Part shown: positions 21,586-34,367 of the stretch, one piece after another
How the letters are laid out: every line of letters starts with the position of its first letter
How positions within the stretch are numbered: the stretch's first letter is position 1
From: Lepidodermella squamata
Taxonomy: Eukaryota > Gastrotricha
Assembly: GCA_047495785.1 (NCBI GenBank)
Contig: JBLDXI010000042.1
Span: 4,650,001 to 4,714,000 of the forward strand
Direction: 5' to 3'
Length of the DNA: 64,000 bases
Made by a program: the position numbers and the translations under genes
The notes under the pieces: generated by a model
What the model was told of the DNA's origin: nothing
Databases searched by the model: none
The model's input: only the letters and a program-made list of their open reading frames with translations

Positions 21586-22220
21586 ACTCATTGTTTATAG
21601 AGTTACTGAATGAACTGTTTAATGGTGTCTATTAAGCCTGTTCATGTGCATACCTAGCAAAGATTGTATTGGTCTAAAATGAATGCTTCGAATTGAATCC
21701 CATATTTTCAACCTCTTAGCAGCCCAGATGTCTTTAAAGATCATTTATGACTCCTTGGAGCACTAACCAGCAAATTTAGGAAAATATTAGGATCGATTTT
21801 CATATGATGCCTCCCTATCTGGTATATTAAACTAGCATTTCAGACCCTCGGATGGCATCTGGATGCATTTCAGGCCTCAAAAGCAACGGCAATAGTTAGG
21901 TTGGCTGAGAAACGGAAGCGCCGAATTTACTAATAAGCCATCTCGAGCAATAACAGACAATCGGATTATTGATTTAAGGTGCCTGGCCAGGTACTTGTTT
22001 TTGTCTTTATTTAATTAGCTTCCAGAATAATTCGATACAACAATTATTGTCAAATTAACAAATGGCCATTCGTGGCCCGTGAGTACATTTGCCTGGCTTA
22101 AGATCGATTGCGCACACAATGCATTTTGTCCTCTCAACGTATACACAGAGGACAATTTTTCCTTTGGGTAAGGGAAGAAAATCCTCATTTCCGCCATCAT
22201 TAATCACGCAATCATAAAAA
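21586..22220. other. Intergenic, no gene seen
   Basis: Spacer between the GD(L/I)N family and the sushi-ankyrin array. Minus-strand ORFs here (22015-22276) have no recognisable content. Confidence 0.4.
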
Positions 22221-23400
22221 ATGAAATCCAGCGTTCTGGTGCAGTTGACAGCTTTTCTCCTCGCACAGATTACCATTCGAACTGAGGCTTGTTACGCGAA
22301 GCTTACCCAGAAAACAGTCCCCTTAGGGCATTGTGCAACAGCTCCTTTTGTTATCAATGGAGTTGTCATTAACAAGGATAATCAAAAGTCATTCGCGCCT
22401 GGTGAGCAGGTCTATTTCGGCTGCAATGATGGCTACAAATCCCGAGGAAGCAACGTCATCGTGTGCAATGACGATGGCAAGTGGCTAATCGCCGGCTATT
22501 GCGAAGGTAAAACTCCGCGTCAAGTACTTAAATTCACTTTCTTAACTCCATAATTTAGAGCTCAAATGCAGCGCTTTAAGCATTGAAGCCAAGGCGGTTC
22601 CAGCTTATTCGATTGACTCGATTTCAACCCCTGAGTTGAATAAAGCTGGTTCGGTTATGGCTGTCAAATGTTCTGAGGGGTACCTCAAAGCTCGGTGTAA
22701 TGGCGAGGGTTACCGCGATTTGGTCTTCAGCGGGTACTGCGAGGAGTTCGACTTCAAACGTCACGAATTGCTCGCGAAAGCTGCTCGGCAGGGTGACCTG
22801 GCACTGGCTCAAATAATGGTCCAGGAACTGGGCGATAAGTTGGTGATCGACTGGCGTGATCAAGACATGCATTGCTGCGTTGAAGATGAAGAGTCCGGTC
22901 GATGCATTTGGAACGCAACGGCCCTTCATCGTGCTGTAGCTTGCTCATCCAGCAATGTCGCAGCAACTGTCGATATCATCAATTTCCTAATCGACAATGG
23001 CGCGGATGTGAATGCCCCGGAACGGCTGGTTAAATGGGAGTCTACAATGGCAGAAACGCCACTTCATCTCGCAGTTGGGACTGGCCAAGTTGATCTTGTA
23101 AAAGCTCTATTAGACCGTGGGGCTAACATAGAGAGTGTTCACACCAACAGATGGACGGCTCTTCATGACGCTGCGTTTCAGGGCCATTTAGAAATAGCCC
23201 GATTGCTCGTCGATCGCGGGGCTGATATCAATGCGAGAACGGAGGACTGTAACGATGATTGTGGGCCTCGACCTGGTTTTACCCCGTTAATGCTTGCTGC
23301 TAGCGAGAAAAAGCCGGAAGTTGTCAAGTTTCTGTTGAAGAAAGGAGCAACTCGACAGGGATGCACGTTTCCTCTGTGTAAGAAGAAAAATCTTCAATGA
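22221..23400 (+). CDS. Secreted sushi (CCP)-ankyrin repeat protein, copy 1
   Basis: Exons are 22221-22506 and 22559-23400 (52-nt phase-1 intron), giving 375 aa. Order: signal peptide (1-23); one CCP/sushi domain (about 34-95; APFVINGVVINKD, VYFGCNDGYKSRGS, C...GKWLIAGYC) ending at the intron; a second Cys-containing module (about 97-160); the family signature DWRDQDMHCC; then about four ankyrin repeats (ETPLHLAVGTGQVDLVKALLDRGANI; WTALHDAAFQGHLEIARLLVDRGADI; FTPLMLAASEKKPEVVKFLLKKGA) and a C-terminal GCTFPLC cap. No transmembrane segment or anchor is visible, so it should be secreted. The cysteine pairs suit an oxidising environment. A binding or recognition role is inferred; no known family has this layout as far as I can tell. 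Confidence 0.85.
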
Positions 23401-24009
23401 GACAGCGATAGGTTTTATGATTCATCTTTCGAAGTAAAACTCATTGTGAATATCATGGGTTGTTGAAAAATGAACCGGTGTGACCAAATTGGCAAGAATT
23501 AAGCCGCCATATTCAAACAACAGCCATCAGTGCAATAAAAAGCGTAAGAAAACCGGGCCGAGGGCCTTTCAGGATTTATAGCGCCATGTTTTTGCACGTT
23601 TTTTTCATGCATTAGTGTCACGTGCATTAGTAATATTTTACTATAATATAGTAATGAAACTGGCAAACAAGCCAGCAGCGTTGGTAAATACATGAATAGG
23701 TGACATTGTAAGTTGAGATTTCAATCTAGCTATTCGTTCTACATCGTAGGCAGTAAATGCTTACTAGAATTATTCAAAGCAGGATATCGCATATTTTGAA
23801 ACCCAATTTTTCTTCTTTGATTGCAGCCCTGGGAATGTGCACTGGCAAAATTTAGCTGCGCAGTGAAGTATTGACCGCGGGCAATAAATTATTAATAGCA
23901 ACGCGATATTCCTACCTATACGAAAAAGCTATGTGTGGTACAATGCTTCGGTCTATAGCTCACGGTCAAGCCGCACGAATTTATCCTTTTGATCCTACAT
24001 TTGTATAGA
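23401..24009. other. Intergenic spacer within the sushi-ankyrin array
   Basis: No coding signal. AT-rich, with no element shared visibly with the other spacers of the array. Confidence 0.4.
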
Positions 24010-25172
24010 ATGTTTCGCCATCTAGTATTATCAACTATTGCCATTTCATGCCTAGTCATCTTGGCGATCTACCTCCCAGGGTCGAATGCATGTTTTTCGA
24101 GCCCTAAGCGGAATTTCAATTCGACAGATCAAGCATGTCCGAATGTTGTTAATATCGAGAATGGCTTTATAAACAGTAACCTTTTCCGCTACACGGAATA
24201 CTACGGCATTGGGGAATCCATCACCTTCTCATGCAACTTTGGCTATAATCTGAAGGGATCTGAAGTTATTACTTGTAATGAAAAAGGATTCTGGGTGGTT
24301 GGTGGATATTGTGAAGGTAGGCGACAGCCTAATTTTTCGAGAATTTACGTTCCTTTTTTTCCACAGCGAAACAGTGTCAAAAGCTGTCATTCTTAGCTAA
24401 AGGAGGAGACACAACCTTTGATCTAGGAAATTCCGCCAAAGGTATCTCAATGTCAGCCCTGAAAGGTGCTGCAGGTGGCAAGTGCACCGATGGCTACATT
24501 ACTGTCGAGTGTGACGCTAATGGCGACCGAATCATCACTCACAGCGGTCAGTGCACCTATTTCGATGTCAAGAAGCACCGGGATTTAGCCGACTACGCCG
24601 CAAAGGGTGAAACCTCTCGCGTCAAATCTCTTGCAAGCGACCTGGGCTATGGCTTTGAAGTAAACTGGCGCGATTTGAGCATGAGATGCTGCGGTTTCGG
24701 TGTAAATGACATTTGCGTGTGGAGTTCAACTGCCTTGATCCGGACTGTTCAATGCGATAAATCTAACTCTGATAACATTGTCGATATTGTCAAATTTCTG
24801 ATTGACAAAGGGGCTGAAATTACCGCGAAAGATTCTGGCGATAAGGGTTATACTGCTCTTCATCTCGCAGCCAGGAACGGAAATCTTTACGCTGTCAAAG
24901 TTTTGCTCGATAAGGGGGCTAAGGTCTACCTGAAACGAGGCGAAGGATGGACTCCACTTCATGATGCAGCGTATGGTGGCAGTGTCGACGTCGTTAAACT
25001 TCTCATTGATCGGCAGGCAAACATCAACGCGAAAACTGACTTAATGGGAACCTATTCAGACCACTCGCCTATCATGTTGGCTGCAGCTGCCAATCACACC
25101 GAGGTCGTCAAAATTTTGTTTCAGAGAGGAGCCTCTCGGGATGGCTGCAAATATCAGCTGTGCCAGGTCTGA
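24010..25172 (+). CDS. Secreted sushi (CCP)-ankyrin repeat protein, copy 2
   Basis: Exons are 24010-24316 and 24367-25172 (50-nt phase-1 intron at the same position as its paralogues), giving 370 aa. It has a signal peptide of about 33 residues (HLVLSTIAISCLVILAIYLPGS). The CCP domain (ACPNVVNIENGF, ITFSCNFGYNLKGS, GFWVVGGYCEG) and middle Cys module follow. The signature DWRDxxMHCC is changed to NWRDLSMRCC. Ankyrin repeats follow (YTALHLAARNGNLYAVKVLLDKGAKV; WTPLHDAAYGGSVDVVKLLIDRQANI; HSPIMLAAAANHTEVVKILFQRGAS), with a GCKYQLC terminal cap. It is the most divergent copy. I start at ATG 24010, because the frame extends 7 codons upstream without an ATG. Confidence 0.85.
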
Positions 25173-25632
25173 CGAGCATTCTGAGTTTCTTGAACACATC
25201 CTGCCACTGTTACCTTTGTGAACCTCTTAAAATAAAAATGAGATCTGATAATTATTGATGGGTGTTCAATTCGCACTTAGTTTGGTGCATTTGCCCGAGG
25301 CAACCGCTTTCGACTGGCCGCATGTCACATGAAATCAGCCAACAATAAGTTATCGGCTGTTTAGCGAGGCCGAATAATTCATGAAAAGAATAACGCCATC
25401 GATTTGCCAACAAATGACTGGTAATAAAAGAAGTAATTGCCAGATTAAGCCGTGATGTCTTCCTGCAAAATAACAAGTAGTATCATGCAAAACCATAATA
25501 TTTGTTCAATCGAATCAAACTTCGGCCAGCTAGAAAGTGTAGATATCAGTTACTACACAATACTGAGATTATATATCAAAGATTTACGCACCCTATCGAT
25601 TCAAACAATGTTTCTTCTATTGCGCTGTAGAC
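25173..25632. other. Intergenic spacer within the sushi-ankyrin array
   Basis: No supported gene. AATAAA near 25230 may terminate copy 2. Confidence 0.4.
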
Positions 25633-26751
25633 ATGAAAACTTTATGGCTTGTAGCCGTGCTTAACTCGATACACGTCGAGGGCTGCTTGCTGTCGTTTAG
25701 GGGCTCGAAGGGGGATCTTCCGTGTCCAGGGGTCCCAGCAATAGCTAACGGCTTGGTTGTCAACAAAGAAGACCCTTTACGATTTGAAATCGGCGACACT
25801 TTGTATTTCGACTGCAATCAGGGCTATCAGTTGAAAGGTAGCTCGACCATCTCCTGCAACGACGATGGTCGATGGGAATTCAATGGTTTTTGTGAAGGTA
25901 AATTATCGCTTCCAAGTTTTCCCAATCAATCCCATGATTTCCTAGAATTGAAATGTGGCCCTGTGACATTCTCAGCTAGAGGTGGAGAGCCTTATTATTC
26001 CTTTGTTGGAGGAAACAATCCAGACTTCGACAATCTTGGCGCTTTAGTCGGCGCAAAATGCACTGGTGGCTTCATGAAAATCGAGTGTAACATCAGGGGC
26101 GAACGAGAATTTCGATACAGTGGATCTTGCGAGCCCTTCGACTACAAAAACCATCATGCTTTGAGCCAAGCAGCAGCTAGGGGCGACCTGATAATGGTGA
26201 AGAGGTTAGTCCGACTTCTAGGCTCAGCTCTTGAGATCGACTGGCGAGATGAGGAAATGCATTGTTGTGACGACATGACTACAACCTGCACTTGGAACTC
26301 AACCGTATTACATCGAGCTCTCCTTTGCAGCCATATTGACCCTATGGTATTGCAAGCAATTTTGAATGAGATAATCGACCGAGGGGCTGATGTCAACTTG
26401 CAAGAAAGTTCTGCCTCTTCAGAAACGCCCCTTCACCTCGCTGCGAAGAACGGTCAAGTCGGAGCAGTTCGACTTCTGATGGACCGAGGAGCTTCGGTAA
26501 ACCAGAAGCATTCGCAGGGTTGGACGGCTCTTCACGACGCTGCGGCCAAGGGACATGCTGAAGTTATTGATCTTCTGCTCGATCGCGGGGCTGATATCGA
26601 CTCGAGAACGGACCAGTGCCTGGATAACTGCGCAACTTCCGGCTCAACGGCGCTGATGATTGCCGCGCAAATGAAGAAATATGAGGCAGCCAAGTTGCTG
26701 ATACGCCGCGGAGCATCCCGAAAGGGCTGCTATTTCCCCCTGTGTCAATGA
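25633..26751 (+). CDS. Secreted sushi (CCP)-ankyrin repeat protein, copy 3
   Basis: Exons are 25633-25897 and 25946-26751, giving 356 aa. The intron is only 48 nt, in phase 1 at the family position, and contains no in-frame stop, so retention would add 16 residues without breaking the frame. Signal peptide is about 1-16 (LWLVAVLNSIHVEG). The CCP domain (CPGVPAIANGLVVNKED, LYFDCNQGYQLKGS, GRWEFNGFCEG) leads to a middle module with YYSFVGGNNPDFDN and AKCTGGFMKIECN. DWRDEEMHCC follows. Four ankyrin units come next (ETPLHLAAKNGQVGAVRLLMDRGASV; WTALHDAAAKGHAEVIDLLLDRGADI), and the chain ends GCYFPLC. It is closest to copy 4. Confidence 0.87.
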   Translation: MKTLWLVAVLNSIHVEGCLLSFRGSKGDLPCPGVPAIANGLVVNKEDPLRFEIGDTLYFDCNQGYQLKGSSTISCNDDGRWEFNGFCEGKLSLPSFPNQSHDFLELKCGPVTFSARGGEPYYSFVGGNNPDFDNLGALVGAKCTGGFMKIECNIRGEREFRYSGSCEPFDYKNHHALSQAAARGDLIMVKRLVRLLGSALEIDWRDEEMHCCDDMTTTCTWNSTVLHRALLCSHIDPMVLQAILNEIIDRGADVNLQESSASSETPLHLAAKNGQVGAVRLLMDRGASVNQKHSQGWTALHDAAAKGHAEVIDLLLDRGADIDSRTDQCLDNCATSGSTALMIAAQMKKYEAAKLLIRRGASRKGCYFPLCQ

Positions 26752-27319
26752 TTTTGGATTTTTCTAGGTTTATACCTCGTTTTCTACCCCTAATTGGTTC
26801 TCTCGCATGTCGCTACCAGTGGTAGTTTTTAGAATGCTTCCTTGGTTTGTTCTAGTTTAGATATTTCGCTTTCCTTATTTTTCAACCCCTTTAAGTTTCA
26901 TTCCGACAGCTAGACCTTCACGGGGATTCGAAATAAAAACTGAAAATATTCCGTGACGAAAGACGGGGCTAGAATACCGTGCAGTGTTGTTTGTCTCCGG
27001 AAGCGAGAAGTGATGCACCGGTTGTGCGAGAGCAGTTTGTCTAAATAAGACACTTATTGCAACGCCTGCAATAATACAAAGCAAACTTACCGGATGAACG
27101 CGCGCTTGTGGCTCGTAGAGAAAAGCCAGCATTTATTTGCGCCTCTCTGAATACCTGAAGGTATGATCCATAACAAGAGTCCTATAATTGTTTATTACTG
27201 CCCATTTTGCCTCCGGCTATTATGCTACGAATCCAACAATTGAATAATTTATCCGGTCTCATCCATCTGTTTTAAGCGAAGTAAAGGGTGCATTGGCTAC
27301 AAATCGCTATTCTTTTTAG
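26752..27319. other. Intergenic spacer within the sushi-ankyrin array
   Basis: No supported gene. The string CTTTTTAG ends directly before the ATG of copy 4, so that transcript may have a leader intron or a trans-spliced leader. Confidence 0.4.
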
Positions 27320-28467
27320 ATGGCTTTTGATCCCTTTTTAATCTACCTAGCTTTTATTCAATTGGACTCCCTAATCGAGGCTTGCGTGCAAAAAGTTGAT
27401 AATGACCTTCCCCCCATTGTAACATGCCCTTCGAATCTTCCTTCAATCACTAATGGCAAAGTCATCAATCTTGACGATCGAACCAAGTTTCTCGACGGAG
27501 ATGCAGTTTACTTTGAATGCGATGATGGTTACTCCGTTAAGGGATCAGCATCCATTCCTTGCAATGCTCAAGGGCAGTGGGAAGTAGCTGGCTATTGCGA
27601 AGGTATGCCTGCTACCCTATTCTTATCCATTAGTTTCTCCTGTCTTGTGTAGAGTTAAAATGCGGCCGTACAAGCTTTTACGCTAAAGGCGGAATGACCT
27701 ATTACTCTTTTGTTGGAGGCCTTGGAAATCCTGACATTGACAACCCTGACACAATCGCTGGGGCGAAATGTACAAGCGGATTCCTCAGAGTTGAATGCAA
27801 TCGTTACGGAGAGCGAGAATTCCGCTACAGTGGCCATTGTTTTGGATTGGACTACAAGGCTCATGATCTGTTAGGCAAAGCTGCTTCTCATGGTGATCTA
27901 ACGCAGGTGAAACATATGATAGATCAACTCTCGGCTGATTTAGTCATCGACTGGCGAGATGACGAGATGCATTGCTGTGAAGAACCTGGCGGAATCTGCG
28001 TCTGGAACGCAACTTTCGTCCATCGAGCTCTTCAATGCAATACAACCACAGATCAGGCCGTGTTGCTAGGAATCGTCAAAGCTTTTGTAGATAAGGGTGC
28101 TGAGGTTAACTCGATTGAGGGGTCGTCCTATCGACGGACTGCGCTGCATATGGCTGCGCAAAATGGTAAGGTAGCCCCGGCAAGGTTTCTTCTAGATCGA
28201 GGGGCGTTGATCAACAAACGAGATGCGTATGGTTGGACCCCACTAGCTGAGGCTGCGTTCAAGGGACATGCTGATGTAGTGGAGCTACTACTCAATCGAG
28301 GTGCGGATAAGGAGATTCCGACGCATGAAGGTCCGGAAGAGATGAAGTACGCTGACCACACGCCTTTAATGCTTGCCGCAGCTGAAGGTCGAGCTGATGC
28401 TGTCGCAATCCTCCTTAAACGAGGAGCATCTCGTAAACTGTGCAAGTACGCCCTGTGCACAATGTAA
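27320..28467 (+). CDS. Secreted sushi (CCP)-ankyrin repeat protein, copy 4
   Basis: Exons are 27320-27602 and 27653-28467 (50-nt phase-1 intron), giving 365 aa. Signal peptide is about 1-19 (FDPFLIYLAFIQLDSLIEA). The CCP domain (CPSNLPSITNGKVINLDD, VYFECDDGYSVKGS, GQWEVAGYCEG) and a middle module with YYSFVGGLGNPDIDN strongly resemble copy 3. DWRDDEMHCC follows, then ankyrin repeats (RTALHMAAQNGKVAPARFLLDRGALI; WTPLAEAAFKGHADVVELLLNRGADK; HTPLMLAAAEGRADAVAILLKRGAS) and the cap LCKYALC. The acceptor-like TTTTTAG abuts the ATG. The next gene lies tail-to-tail about 140 nt away. Confidence 0.87.
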
Positions 28468-28608
28468 CTCAGAAAAAGACGGAATTTTGTACAAAAGCTG
28501 ACTTTATTTTTCTACGTTTGTTATACAGTATTACAATGATTTATGATTAAAAAGGAGTGTTAAATGATGATGAGAGGTGCGTTGTGAATTACACTTGGGC
28601 GCCGTTGT

Positions 28609-29867
28609 TTATTCTTCCTTCATTTCCACAGACTTGGAGCCGTAGATGCAGGCCATGTTGCGGATGGTATCCAGCAAGAGTGGGAGTTGCTGCGGAGCCG
28701 TTAGAGTGTAAACGCCGGCCATCTTGCGCATCTCGTCCCATTGGATGTTCTTGGCGAAGCGGCGGTTGCCGACGTCGATGACCGTTGTCGTCGACACATC
28801 GTCGACCAGATCCTTGAGCCGCGCGCCAGAAACACCGTCACTGATCACAACAGTGTAGATCGGCTTGGAGTGACGAGTTGCAGACAGAACTAAAATTTGA
28901 AAAAATTGAAAAATTAAAATATGCAAATTTCTTAAAAATTCTACAAATTTTAAAAAATTAGCTTTAACATTTTAAAATTTAAATATTTTAAAAAATTTCT
29001 AACTTTCAAAAAATCAGAAATTTTTCAAAAATCGGGACAAATTTTGAAAAATGCGAAAATTTTGGCTTTTACCTGTGGGCAGGCCGTTGTCGCGATTCCA
29101 CAGGGCCAACTTGGTCATTTGGCCGAGTTGATTCTTGACGACTTCACCGAGGACGGAGAAGATTTCCTTGGTCGGGACGGGCCACAGGGTCTTGAGGTTG
29201 CGCATGACGTCCTTGAAATCGCCGCCGCTTGACAACTTCTTGACAGCTTCGACGTCATCGAACTCGCGACCGCGAATGTAGTACTTGCGGCCCTTGTCGT
29301 AAATGACAGAGTGCGTCCATTCGGGCTTCATGTCAATAGTGACGGCATCGATCTAAAATCGGAAAAAAATGAAAAAAAATTCTGAAAAATTTCAAAACAT
29401 ACGAAAAGACGAATGGCGCCGAAATAAGCTCTCGATGCCGTGCGGAAGGTGCGTTCGAGGTAAAGAGCCAGCGGTGATTCAGACAGCAGGGTGTCAATTC
29501 TGTCCTGGCTCGGGCTGGGCGCGATGTCGATGACAAAATCGATCGAATTTCCAGGCTTGAACTTTTCGAAGCACTCGCGGTCCATCTTGGTGTTCGGGTC
29601 GTTCAGGAAATGCTCGACTTCGGCTTGGAAGAACTTGTGCTGATCCTTGTTCTCCGTGACCAGCTTCTTGTTCTTCTCGAGGACCTGAGCATTGCTGCGC
29701 TTCTTGTCCGACTCGTCGCGGTGCTCGCTTGGCCGTTCGATTTTGTCGTGCTGTTCACGCTCCTTGCTGTGCTCCTTAACGTCGACATCCTCCTCCCGCT
29801 CGCGGCTGACCGCGGCGAAGGCCATGCCGAACATTGCCAACAAGATGAAACCGGCTGTAACGCGCAT
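28609..29867 (-). CDS. Secreted protein with degenerate vWA-like domain
   Basis: Exons on the minus strand are 29867-29403, 29352-29073 and 28889-28609, giving 341 aa. Signal peptide is about 1-19 (RVTAGFILLAMFGMAFAA). A strongly charged Glu/Lys/Arg/Asp coiled-coil-like region spans about 21-100. A Rossmann-like domain begins SIDFVIDIAPSPSQ and continues to KPIYTVVISDGVSGARLKDL and TTTVIDVGNR near the end. This strand order and the VVISDG.....L hallmark resemble von Willebrand factor A domains. The metal site DxSxS is replaced by D114-I-A-P-S118, so metal-dependent ligand binding is doubtful. No orthologue recognised. It converges with sushi-ankyrin copy 4. Confidence 0.7.
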
Positions 29868-31711
29868 TGCTAAGTTGATAAAATGAGTGTGTGTAGATAA
29901 ATGTGTTGAAACAACTTGATGACTATTTCGAATTCGATCGCGGCTTTTATACCCGAATTTTCGATGGGCCTAATTGTTTTCTATGCCGGATTGTTGGCTT
30001 TACACAACTTCGTAACACACATTGTAAGCGTGCCGCTTGCGTTCTACATTGCGTCATACAAATATGCTGAAAGAAATCACGATTTCACTTTTTCATGCAT
30101 TTTCCGATCGTTCGAAATGTATCCGAATTTCAATTCAATTCAAACAAATTCTGTATATAATTTTGCTGTGATGAACTTCCCTAGTTTTGTCTCAAAGCTA
30201 AGGCAATTTTTCAAAAAAATTCACAAAAAGGTTGAAGCTTCGTTTGATAATCGATCAAAAAATGCATACTAATTGGGATCTGAACGATTTTTACGCGATC
30301 TGAATTTTTAGGGAATAACTCGAAGACTGTAGCTAGGGAAACTTTTGACAGGGCATCAAAAGAAAATGAAAATCCAACGATTGTTTTTTGCAGGGCATTC
30401 ACCTTAAGGTCAGACGATCGATTATCGACTAAAATTTACAGATAAATCGGCGATCACCTTCGTACCTAAAATCGTCCACTTATGAATTATAAATTAGGAC
30501 TGATTTTTGATCTTCAAAAAACATGGTTTCGTCCAAAATTATCCCACCCTACGGTTCATCTTTTTCCTTGGCATTTTCATTATTTACAAAAAATTAACGG
30601 AGCAAAACGGCCCCAGCTTACCTTCTTCACTCCCTTCATCTCTCTGTACTGTTTCACTGGATGCGAAAATTGAAACGATGGAAATAATTGGCTCATTCGA
30701 AGGGCGATTACGAAATTTATTTTGAAATGCAATTGAAAAAAATGTGCGTCGTATTTTTTCAAACTCAGGTTTTAAGTGGCAAAAAAAAACAGCTCGAAGC
30801 CAGTATAAAACGTTTTTTATTGTTGAACGCACCTTCGTTAATTATCACCATCATTGTTATTATTTTTCTGAAAAATTGCAGCGTAACCACATTGGAATTT
30901 TTGATAAGGCGATTCGAAACAAAACAACAGATAGCAACACAGGTTAACAATTTTTTGAACACAACTTATTTTTTCGGCATTTTTACCACCGCATCAACAA
31001 TGGGAGATAACAACGCGAGGCGCAGATTTCCGGAAGATAAAATTCATCGTTTTTTCTCATCAAGAGAACTTCTTGGTTAATATTATTATTATTATTATAT
31101 CTTTTGCACTGCGCGTGGGCAGCGAACTCCGCTATTTAGCCGCATTCCTATCTCATAGTTCGCTGATTCACGTGCGTCTGTGTATCACCGCCTCACCTCA
31201 GCCTACATCTTCATCCCCGTCCTCATACTCAACTGAATTTTACAAGGCACTTGAACGTAAAAAATAACACAAAAAAGAAGAATCAACAAGTAGAAAAGAA
31301 GCTTTTTACAGTGACTGATGAGCGTATAATAATGCGTTGTAAATTTGTAACTAGAATGATAATCGATCGACTTATATTTATGTATAGCAAAATAATCGAG
31401 AAGAAATCTGGCACCTGAGCTGATTAGTTGCACCTTAACCACGAAAATCGGAATGTATTGCAGCTAAAAAAAGCTAAAATTTCAGCAGTAATTACAATTT
31501 AGCCACCGATTGTGCGACCAGAAAAGACCGAATGTCACATTTTGAGCAAAATTACCACGTAAAACTGGAACGTGGTGAACGACCGAAAGAGAGAGAGAAC
31601 AACAAAACAAGCTTTGAAGAACCGTTCATAGGCATCGGATTGTGTAAAATATCGCAATATCAAGTTTTTTCCAACAAGTTTTTTTTCTTCATGCTGTTGT
31701 TATCTGCTTTT
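29868..31711. other. Intergenic, AT-rich, no gene seen
   Basis: All ORFs are short, low-complexity (Phe/Lys/Ile-rich) and without family resemblance. The right end should carry the SMAD 3' UTR. Confidence 0.45.
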
Positions 31712-33513
<1,802 letters not shown>

Positions 33514-33752
33514 TCAGATTTTTTACTGTTTTGTAGAAACAAAGGACTTGATTTTAGCACTTAGTAGTCTTTCTATTGTAGATTGCTTGTTGAATCCAGA
33601 CCGGTCAACAAGATTGAATTCTTATCATGGGGCGAAATACAGAAACACAAATAGTGATATTTGCCGCGCAATATTATTACAACACATTCATTAGAATATG
33701 ATGACTGGACGATTGGCTAGGCCTCTGGCGATATTCATTCATTTATTATCGA

Positions 33753-34361
33753 CTAGTTTTGAGCTAAAATGGGCGCGCTGGACGGCATGCCGAGTTGCTG
33801 TCTGGCGTTAGAGAGTTGAAGGCGAGCGTAGTTGAGAGTTTGCTGTAACTTGTCATTGCTGTCCGGAGGCCCCGAGCTAGCCGATGCATTAAAAAATTCA
33901 CAGCTGTCTGGAATGTAAGGTTCTCGGATTCGAACGGTGTCCATGAATATGATGCTTTGATTGTCGTCAGCAAGTTGTACACTCTTTCCGCCGAATTGCT
34001 CCTTCAGCTTATCAAAAACTTTAATGCAGTCAGCAGGCGCTTCAGGGCCTTTAAGACGAGATTCGCGCTTGCGGAGGGCATCGTTTAAACGCCGGCTAAC
34101 TGCATCAACATCAACGTGAGGCGTGGGTTCTGCCCGCGATGTTTCGCTAATGCGAGATACATTTTCGACATGCTCCAAATTGAAAACACTGACATCGTAA
34201 AGCTTCTGAGTATTCGAGTATTCAGCTTGGGTTTTCAAAATGAGCATTTGAAAAGCTTCATCGTAGCAGCAAACAATCCCCCGTTCAACTTTATCAGAAT
34301 TTTTCAACTTGACTTCGACGATGTTGCCAGAGCCAAGGAGTTTTCCGAACTTGGATGCCAT
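33753..34361 (-). CDS. LSM12-like RNA-binding/ataxin-2 partner protein
   Basis: A 202-aa intronless protein starting at ATG 34361 (MASKFGKLLGSGN); the two codons before it begin with GTG. The N-terminal Sm-like fold (1-75) has GNIVEVKLKN, ERGIVCCYDEAFQMLILK and VFNLEHVENV. A helical linker is followed by the anticodon-binding-like AD domain (about 80-165; VDAVSRRLNDALRKRESRLKGP, FDKLKEQFGGKSVQL, IIFMDTVRIREPYIPDSC). This is the length and arrangement of LSM12, which associates with ataxin-2 and acts in translation and clock control in flies. The SMAD gene follows 275 bp downstream on the same strand. Confidence 0.93.
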   Translation of the reverse strand: MASKFGKLLGSGNIVEVKLKNSDKVERGIVCCYDEAFQMLILKTQAEYSNTQKLYDVSVFNLEHVENVSRISETSRAEPTPHVDVDAVSRRLNDALRKRESRLKGPEAPADCIKVFDKLKEQFGGKSVQLADDNQSIIFMDTVRIREPYIPDSCEFFNASASSGPPDSNDKLQQTLNYARLQLSNARQQLGMPSSAPILAQN

Positions 34362-34367
34362 CCACAC

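Noticed and set aside
22221-28467. Latrotoxin-like ankyrin toxins
   Set aside because: Secreted ankyrin repeats prompted the comparison. These proteins are short (about 360 aa), carry a sushi domain and lack the large helical N-terminal region of latrotoxins.
30482-31442. Cluster of overlapping short ORFs on both strands
   Set aside because: All are Phe/Lys/Ile-rich readings of AT-rich sequence with no domain and no consistent splice structure.
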